From: Candidatus Woesearchaeota archaeon
Lineage (GTDB): Archaea; Nanobdellota; Nanobdellia; Woesearchaeales; CG1-02-33-12
Assembly: GCA_017609385.1 (NCBI GenBank)
Contig: JAFCEA010000036.1
Location: 1-8,352, forward strand
Reading direction: 5' to 3'
Length of the DNA stretch: 8,352 nucleotides
Shown here: piece by piece, positions 4,467 to 8,352 of the stretch
How the letters are laid out: each line of letters begins with the position of its first letter
How positions within the stretch are numbered: the first letter of the stretch is position 1
The notes under the pieces: generated by a model
Seen by the model: only the letters and a program-made list of their open reading frames with translations
What the model was told of the DNA's origin: nothing
The model's database searches: none
Translations under genes and position numbers: made by a program

Positions 4467-5423
4467 ATGGAAAACACAATCTGGACTGAAAAATACAGGC
4501 CAAAAGAATTTTCTGAGGTAAAGGGCCAGAAAGAGATAGTTAAAAGAGCAAGGGCATTTGTTAAGCAAAAGAATATGCCCCATCTATTGTTTTCTGGGCC
4601 AGCAGGAACAGGCAAGACAACCCTTGCTTTGGTTATAGCAAAAAAACTATTTGGAACAGGATGGCATGATAATGTTCTAGAGTTAAATGCCTCTGACGAA
4701 AGGGGCATTGATATTATAAGAAACAAGGTAAAGGATTTTGCAAGAACAAGGGCAATTGGCAATGTTCCATTTAAGATAATTTACCTTGATGAATCAGATG
4801 CCTTAACAAAAGAGGCACAGCAGGCCTTAAGAAGGACAATGGAGAACTATACAAGAACATGTAGGTTTATACTTAGCTGTAATTACAGCAGCAAAATTAT
4901 AGAACCAATACAGTCAAGATGTGCTATATTTAGGTTTAAGCTTTTAACTAAAAAAGATGTTATAGAAATCATTGATAATATTGCAAAATCAGAGTCATTG
5001 AAGATAGATGAGAAGACAAAAGAGGCATTATATCATATAAGTAATGGTGACTGCCGAAAAATGGAAAATATCCTGCAGAGTAGTGCAGCCCTTTCCAATA
5101 AAATAACAGAAGACCTTATCTATTCAATAGCATCTGTTGCAAGGCCTAAGGAAATCAATAATGTTTTACAGCTTGCTTTAAAAAATAAGTTTAATGATGC
5201 AAGAAACAAGTTATTAGATGTAATGCTTGAATATGGTCTGTCTGGATTTGATATAATAAAACAGATTCAGAAAGAAATACTAAACCTAGATATTGAGCCA
5301 AGAAAAAAGATGTTCTTAATAGACAAATGTGGTGAGATAGAGTTCAGGATGGTTGAGGGCTCTGATGAGTTCCTGCAGCTTGAGGCACTCTTAAGCCAAA
5401 TTGCTTTAGCTGGAATAAAATAA
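4467..5423 (+). CDS. rfcS: Replication factor C small subunit (RfcS), clamp loader ATPase
   Basis: A 318-residue AAA+ protein of standard RfcS length, with no intein. WTEKYRPK (6-13) is RFC box II. GPAGTGKTT (44-52) is Walker A. NASDERGID (74-82) is a conserved RFC box. IIYLDESDAL (104-113) is Walker B, with DESD where most RfcS have DEAD. FILSCNYSSKII (134-145) is sensor 1. IQSRCAIFRF (148-157) has the SRC arginine finger at Arg151. NGDCRKMENILQ (193-204) is the sensor 2 region with Arg197. The lid ends near 225 and the collar domain fills the rest. Four small subunits and one RfcL open the PCNA ring and load it at primer ends; RfcL is not in this window. The ATG at 4467 begins the conserved MEN-x-x-WTEKYRP and suits the TATA spacing. 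Confidence 0.96.
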   Translation: MENTIWTEKYRPKEFSEVKGQKEIVKRARAFVKQKNMPHLLFSGPAGTGKTTLALVIAKKLFGTGWHDNVLELNASDERGIDIIRNKVKDFARTRAIGNVPFKIIYLDESDALTKEAQQALRRTMENYTRTCRFILSCNYSSKIIEPIQSRCAIFRFKLLTKKDVIEIIDNIAKSESLKIDEKTKEALYHISNGDCRKMENILQSSAALSNKITEDLIYSIASVARPKEINNVLQLALKNKFNDARNKLLDVMLEYGLSGFDIIKQIQKEILNLDIEPRKKMFLIDKCGEIEFRMVEGSDEFLQLEALLSQIALAGIK

Positions 5424-5439
5424 ATTAAATAAAAGAAAA
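5414..5439 (-). terminator. T-rich terminator of the lipoprotein cluster
   Basis: Immediately after the stop of the last lipoprotein gene, the - strand is TTTTCTTTTATTTAAT and continues T-rich into the end of convergent rfcS. Such U-rich stretches without a stem are typical archaeal terminators. No similar T-run is seen on the + strand after rfcS. Confidence 0.4.
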
Positions 5440-6363
5440 TTAAGTAGAATGTTTTACTAAAACCTGTGTTGATATTCCTTCTTTATAATCATACTCTAAT
5501 CTTATATTAACAGGTCTTTCAAAGTCTGTTCCTGTTTCTGCTTCTTGAGTGCAGGTTATAACTCTTTCTCCACCATATAAGGTCACATAACCGCTTGTAG
5601 TCCCTCCTTCAAGTCCTGTGCAGGTTAAGCCATCCATACCAGTATCAACACTAACAAAAACCTTGTTTTCATTTGCCCTTGTGTATTCACAGTTAGAATC
5701 TTTTTTGTATATTCCTCCATTCCCCTTTGGCTCTATTTTAAAGTTGAAGTTAAACTTGTTTTTGCCACGTGGTGTTTCCTCAAAGCTTGTAACCTGTACT
5801 GGACCACCTGAGTTAAAAACAGCTTTCTTTTCATTAATCTTGCAAATATCTCCTTCTTTGTCCACCTGTCCCTTTTTTATACAGAGCATTGAATTAACCT
5901 TTGTTGCATAATTATAGCAGACATCTGCCCTTATTGTGTAAGGGGTATTTCCAATTAAGCTTTCATGGTGATTTAACTTTGAGAATATGACATAGGTTGT
6001 TGTTCCTTCTATCCTGTTTCCTTCAGAATCCTTATAAGTTCCTTCTAAATCCTCATCAGGATGCTTAACAAAATCAGAATCAGATAATCCAAATTCCCTT
6101 GGGTCAATTCCACTGAGACTTACCTCAACCTTGTCCTTGCTTATAAAGTATTCACCCTCATTCTTTAGCTTAACAACAACATCAAAATCAAAATCTCCCC
6201 CATCATAGACCTCTGCAGGAGGCGCATCCTTGTCATAGCTTATCAAAAGACCTGTTGTTCCACCAATAAATGGGCTTTCCTTAGAAGGGGAGGTTTCTTC
6301 TCCACATCCAGATGCAAAAATCAGTAAAGCCAATATTAATATTATATTAACATAATTTTTCAT
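5440..6363 (-). CDS. Secreted lipoprotein, paralogue 1 (six-cysteine, two-domain)
   Basis: A 307-residue protein. A short basic start and hydrophobic stretch (6-18) end in a lipobox, ASGC, with Cys20, so it should be exported and lipid-anchored on the outer face of the membrane. The mature part has two beta-rich domains. The first opens with GLLISYDKDAPPAEVYDG (38-55) and DFDVVVKLKNEG (59-70); the second opens with PVQVTSFEETP and FNFNFKIEPKGNGG (204-217). Both look like CARDB or related Ig-like folds with a strand-N-x-G signature. Cysteines are at 149, 161, 174, 225, 248 and 271, matching the other two paralogues in order. It is the most diverged of the three. GGAGG at 6372-6376 sets the start. 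No enzymatic motif is seen; function is unknown. Confidence 0.75.
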   Translation of the reverse strand: MKNYVNIILILALLIFASGCGEETSPSKESPFIGGTTGLLISYDKDAPPAEVYDGGDFDFDVVVKLKNEGEYFISKDKVEVSLSGIDPREFGLSDSDFVKHPDEDLEGTYKDSEGNRIEGTTTYVIFSKLNHHESLIGNTPYTIRADVCYNYATKVNSMLCIKKGQVDKEGDICKINEKKAVFNSGGPVQVTSFEETPRGKNKFNFNFKIEPKGNGGIYKKDSNCEYTRANENKVFVSVDTGMDGLTCTGLEGGTTSGYVTLYGGERVITCTQEAETGTDFERPVNIRLEYDYKEGISTQVLVKHST

Positions 6364-6371
6364 TTTTCAAG

Positions 6372-6376
6372 CCTCC
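6372..6376 (-). promoter_or_regulatory. Ribosome binding site of lipoprotein paralogue 1
   Basis: GGAGG on the - strand, eight bases before the ATG at 6363. It is the only lipoprotein gene here with a clear Shine-Dalgarno motif. Confidence 0.6.
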
Positions 6377-6397
6377 AAGGGTTTATACCTTAGTTGA

Positions 6398-6408
6398 TTA
6401 TATAAATT
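6398..6408 (-). promoter_or_regulatory. Possible TATA box of lipoprotein paralogue 1
   Basis: On the - strand this reads AATTTATATAA. It predicts a start near 6376, at the edge of the ribosome binding site. The tight fit leaves open whether this is a real promoter or the gene is read through from upstream. Confidence 0.35.
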
Positions 6409-6418
6409 TTTCTGTTAA

Positions 6419-7366
6419 TCAGGGTGTATTTAATATTTCAACACTCTTTTGTATTGATGATGAATAGCCATACTCTAACTTAACCTGCAAAGGCGTAGTA
6501 TATGCTGACTTGCTCATTGCTGGTTTTGGAATAGTGCATATAACACTTCCCTCTCCATTTATTAAGTTAATTGGGTTATTTGGCTTGCAGCTAAGACTAT
6601 AGCCAGAAACACGTCCACTTACATAAACCTTGTCAAGATTTGTATAGTCTAATAAATATGGGCAGTCAATATTAAGCCTGTTCTTGTCAATAATCTTGCC
6701 ATCTCCAAGATTTTTTATATATATCTTGAACTGTATTTTGTTTGAAAGAACTGTCTCTTCTATTTTTGTTACAGTAACAGGAGCACCCTGGCCACCTGAC
6801 AGTGAATAGCTGGGAGGAATTGTACAGACCTTTGTTTTTTCCTTTGTTGAATAAGGCTCTGGATCAACACAAACTGTTTGAGAGGCTATTGTTTCATACT
6901 TATAGCATGATGTAACAAGAAAGTTTGCATTATAACTATCAATATTCCTGCTGTCAAAATTTATTATATTGCCCCTAAATGAAACTACATCATAACCTCC
7001 CACTGGGTTATAAGGGCTTTTTCCCTCTAGTTTAGGAATAGAAATCTGTTTTGGCATGCCTACTATAAGGGTATTATCAAACCCACTTAGGTATAAGGTT
7101 CCAATTCCTTTTGTACCAGGAGTTGTGATAATTGCCCAGCCAGTAATGCTTGTTGGCTGTGGATAGGCCCCTTTATTTTTTATTTCTACAACAAGGTCAA
7201 TTAACATGTTGTCATACATCTTGGCAGGAGGCATATCCTGCATGAAATTCATAACAATTCCCTGAGTTCCTTTTCTGTAATCAACACCTGTTTCTCCTGT
7301 TTCTGGACCACACCCAAAACCAAAGAATAAAAGCAATATAAGGGCCATTAATATAATCTTTCTCAT
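6419..7366 (-). CDS. Secreted lipoprotein, paralogue 2 (six-cysteine, two-domain)
   Basis: A 315-residue protein. The N-terminal hydrophobic segment (4-17) ends GFGC, with Cys19 as the probable lipid attachment site, though the residue three before the cysteine is Gly rather than Leu. GTQGIVMNFMQDMPPAKMYD (33-52) and DLVVEIKNKGAY (57-68) define domain 1. GAPVTVTKIEETV and IQFKIYIKNLGDGKIIDK (211-228) define domain 2, which ends LQVKLEYGYSSSIQKSVEI. Its cysteines at 154, 166, 181, 235, 260 and 277 line up with the six in each neighbour. It is closer to paralogue 3 (GAPV-IT/VT-KIE, KIIDK/EVIDK) than to paralogue 1. The TATA-like box at 7390-7400 implies a leaderless start. It lies 55 bases upstream of paralogue 1 on the same strand. 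Function is unknown; surface location is inferred. Confidence 0.75.
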   Translation of the reverse strand: MRKIILMALILLLFFGFGCGPETGETGVDYRKGTQGIVMNFMQDMPPAKMYDNMLIDLVVEIKNKGAYPQPTSITGWAIITTPGTKGIGTLYLSGFDNTLIVGMPKQISIPKLEGKSPYNPVGGYDVVSFRGNIINFDSRNIDSYNANFLVTSCYKYETIASQTVCVDPEPYSTKEKTKVCTIPPSYSLSGGQGAPVTVTKIEETVLSNKIQFKIYIKNLGDGKIIDKNRLNIDCPYLLDYTNLDKVYVSGRVSGYSLSCKPNNPINLINGEGSVICTIPKPAMSKSAYTTPLQVKLEYGYSSSIQKSVEILNTP

Positions 7367-7389
7367 TTTATTATATAATCCCTTGATTT

Positions 7390-7400
7390 GTATTTAAAAC
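7390..7400 (-). promoter_or_regulatory. Possible TATA box of lipoprotein paralogue 2
   Basis: On the - strand this reads GTTTTAAATAC, centred about 29 bases before the ATG at 7366. That would give a leaderless or near-leaderless transcript; no Shine-Dalgarno motif is present. Confidence 0.4.
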
Positions 7401-7412
7401 TTTCTATTAAAA

Positions 7413-8345
7413 CTATTTTTTTATTATGACTTTCTTTGATATGGAATATGTATAGCCATAGTTCAGCTCAATTGTCAATGGGCTGGTATAGGTTGCCATT
7501 TCCTTTGGTATGCCTTTCTCAAAAATGCACCTAATCTCATCTCCATCATACTTTAGCTTTAATGGTTCTGGCTTGCATTCAAGCTCTTCATTAGAAAGCA
7601 TGACCTTTACATCCACTATATTCAACTCTTTGTGTTCTAATGGCTCTGAAGAGCATACATCAGATATCTTATCTTTGTCAATAACCTCCCCATTGCCAAC
7701 ATTTTTTATTTGAATTTTAAATGCCGGCTTTATTAAATTATCATCTTCTGCTGGAAGCATCTCGCTCTCTATCTTTGTTATTGCAACAGGAGCTCCCTGG
7801 GGTGTTAATGTTATATCCCTAACAAGGCATACTTTTTGCATCTTTTTTAGGTTATAAATATCTGTGTCTATGCAGGTTGTAATGTCTTTTTTTGTCTGGT
7901 ACTGATAACATACATTTGCTAATATTGCTGACTCATGTTTCTCGCTCTGCTCATCTATTTTTTTTGTTTTTGCCTTTATTATTTTTATTAATTGGTCCCC
8001 TGTTGGAAGGGAAACAGACTTGCCTTTTAGACTAAATCTACTAACTCCTTCATTTTGGTTCATCAGTTCCATATAATCCTCTTCAATTGTGAAAGAAATA
8101 AAACCATTCTTAATGTCATATGCTCCTACATTCTTTAGAATAACTCCTATCTGGAATGGGTAATCCTCATATGTCTCGCTGGGAGGGGCATTAGTTAAAA
8201 ATTCCATTAATATGCCCTGCCTTCCTGTTCTGAAGTCATCCTGCGTTGTTGGCCTTACAAACGGGTTTGAAACACATCCTGACATAAACAGAACAAGAAT
8301 AATAACAGACAATAAAATCATTTTGATGTTTTTATTTGGTTTCAT
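7413..8345 (-). CDS. Secreted lipoprotein, paralogue 3 (six-cysteine, two-domain)
   Basis: A 310-residue protein. Basic MKPNKNIK leads into a hydrophobic run (9-21) and the lipobox MSGC with Cys24. GRQGILMEFLTNAPPSETYE (41-60) and FQIGVILKNVGAYD (64-77) match the opening of the other two paralogues. GAPVAITKIE (184-193) and FKIQIKNVGNGEVIDKDK (209-226) begin the second domain, which closes with PLTIELNYGYTYSISKKV. Cysteines at 146, 158, 173, 231, 257 and 273 are shared with the family. The ATG at 8345 is seven bases from the window edge, so promoter and upstream neighbours are not visible. A later in-frame ATG (Met9) would remove the basic n-region and is less likely. It sits 46 bases upstream of paralogue 2. 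No known enzymatic domain; function unknown. Confidence 0.75.
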   Translation of the reverse strand: MKPNKNIKMILLSVIILVLFMSGCVSNPFVRPTTQDDFRTGRQGILMEFLTNAPPSETYEDYPFQIGVILKNVGAYDIKNGFISFTIEEDYMELMNQNEGVSRFSLKGKSVSLPTGDQLIKIIKAKTKKIDEQSEKHESAILANVCYQYQTKKDITTCIDTDIYNLKKMQKVCLVRDITLTPQGAPVAITKIESEMLPAEDDNLIKPAFKIQIKNVGNGEVIDKDKISDVCSSEPLEHKELNIVDVKVMLSNEELECKPEPLKLKYDGDEIRCIFEKGIPKEMATYTSPLTIELNYGYTYSISKKVIIKK

Positions 8346-8352
8346 TTTTTAA

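Noticed and set aside
4126..4762. Open frames on the - strand opposite the PRC-barrel and rfcS genes
   Set aside because: They mirror well-conserved genes and have low-complexity serine/phenylalanine-rich translations.
5618..5911. Open frame on the + strand opposite lipoprotein paralogue 1, with a similar one at 7510-7713 opposite paralogue 3
   Set aside because: The paired conservation of the three - strand proteins, including lipobox and cysteines, shows which strand is coding.
1..8352. CRISPR array, tRNA, rRNA, insertion sequence or replication origin
   Set aside because: No regularly spaced repeats, no tRNA-like cloverleaf with a GTTCRANNC arm, no transposase and no terminal inverted repeats were seen; all intergenic gaps are under 210 bases.

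Overview
The window is AT-rich archaeal DNA. The evidence is a 68-residue archaeal histone, the Holliday junction resolvase Hjc, transcription factor E (TFE), the small subunit of replication factor C (RfcS), a ribose-1,5-bisphosphate isomerase, a stand-alone PRC-barrel protein, and TATA-box promoters about 27 bases upstream of leaderless starts. Compact genes, short gaps and the style of the tandem lipoproteins suggest a DPANN-type lineage (Woesearchaeota/Pacearchaeota-like), but that placement is inference and no 16S gene is present.

Layout. Bases 1-625 (+): the 3' end of a probable nucleotidyltransferase gene overlaps a HEPN-domain gene, an MNT/HEPN toxin-antitoxin-like pair. Bases 796-1470 (-): a uracil-DNA-glycosylase-superfamily protein convergent with that pair. 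The gap between them holds a symmetric poly-T structure and a cUUCGg hairpin. Bases 1584-1790 (-): the histone. Bases 1999-2890 (+): hjc and TFE, probably one operon. Bases 2882-3997 (-): a 61-residue membrane/coiled-coil protein followed by the ribose-bisphosphate isomerase, whose 3' end overlaps TFE tail to tail. Bases 4157-4420 (+): the PRC-barrel protein. Bases 4467-5423 (+): rfcS. Bases 5440-8345 (-): three consecutive paralogous lipoproteins.

How they fit together. The middle is a core information-processing block covering chromatin, recombination, transcription initiation and clamp loading, with a nucleotide-salvage enzyme inserted. The left end looks accessory, with a toxin-antitoxin-like pair and an atypical DNA-repair-fold enzyme. 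The right end is a cell-surface cluster: each protein has a lipobox cysteine and exactly six other cysteines in a conserved order, which suggests a shared disulfide-stabilised two-domain beta fold. I recognise no complete, clearly new multi-gene system. The strongest leads are the six-cysteine lipoprotein family, the 61-residue protein with an unbroken heptad pattern, the UDG-like protein with unusual motifs, and the structured GC-rich gap at 738-795.
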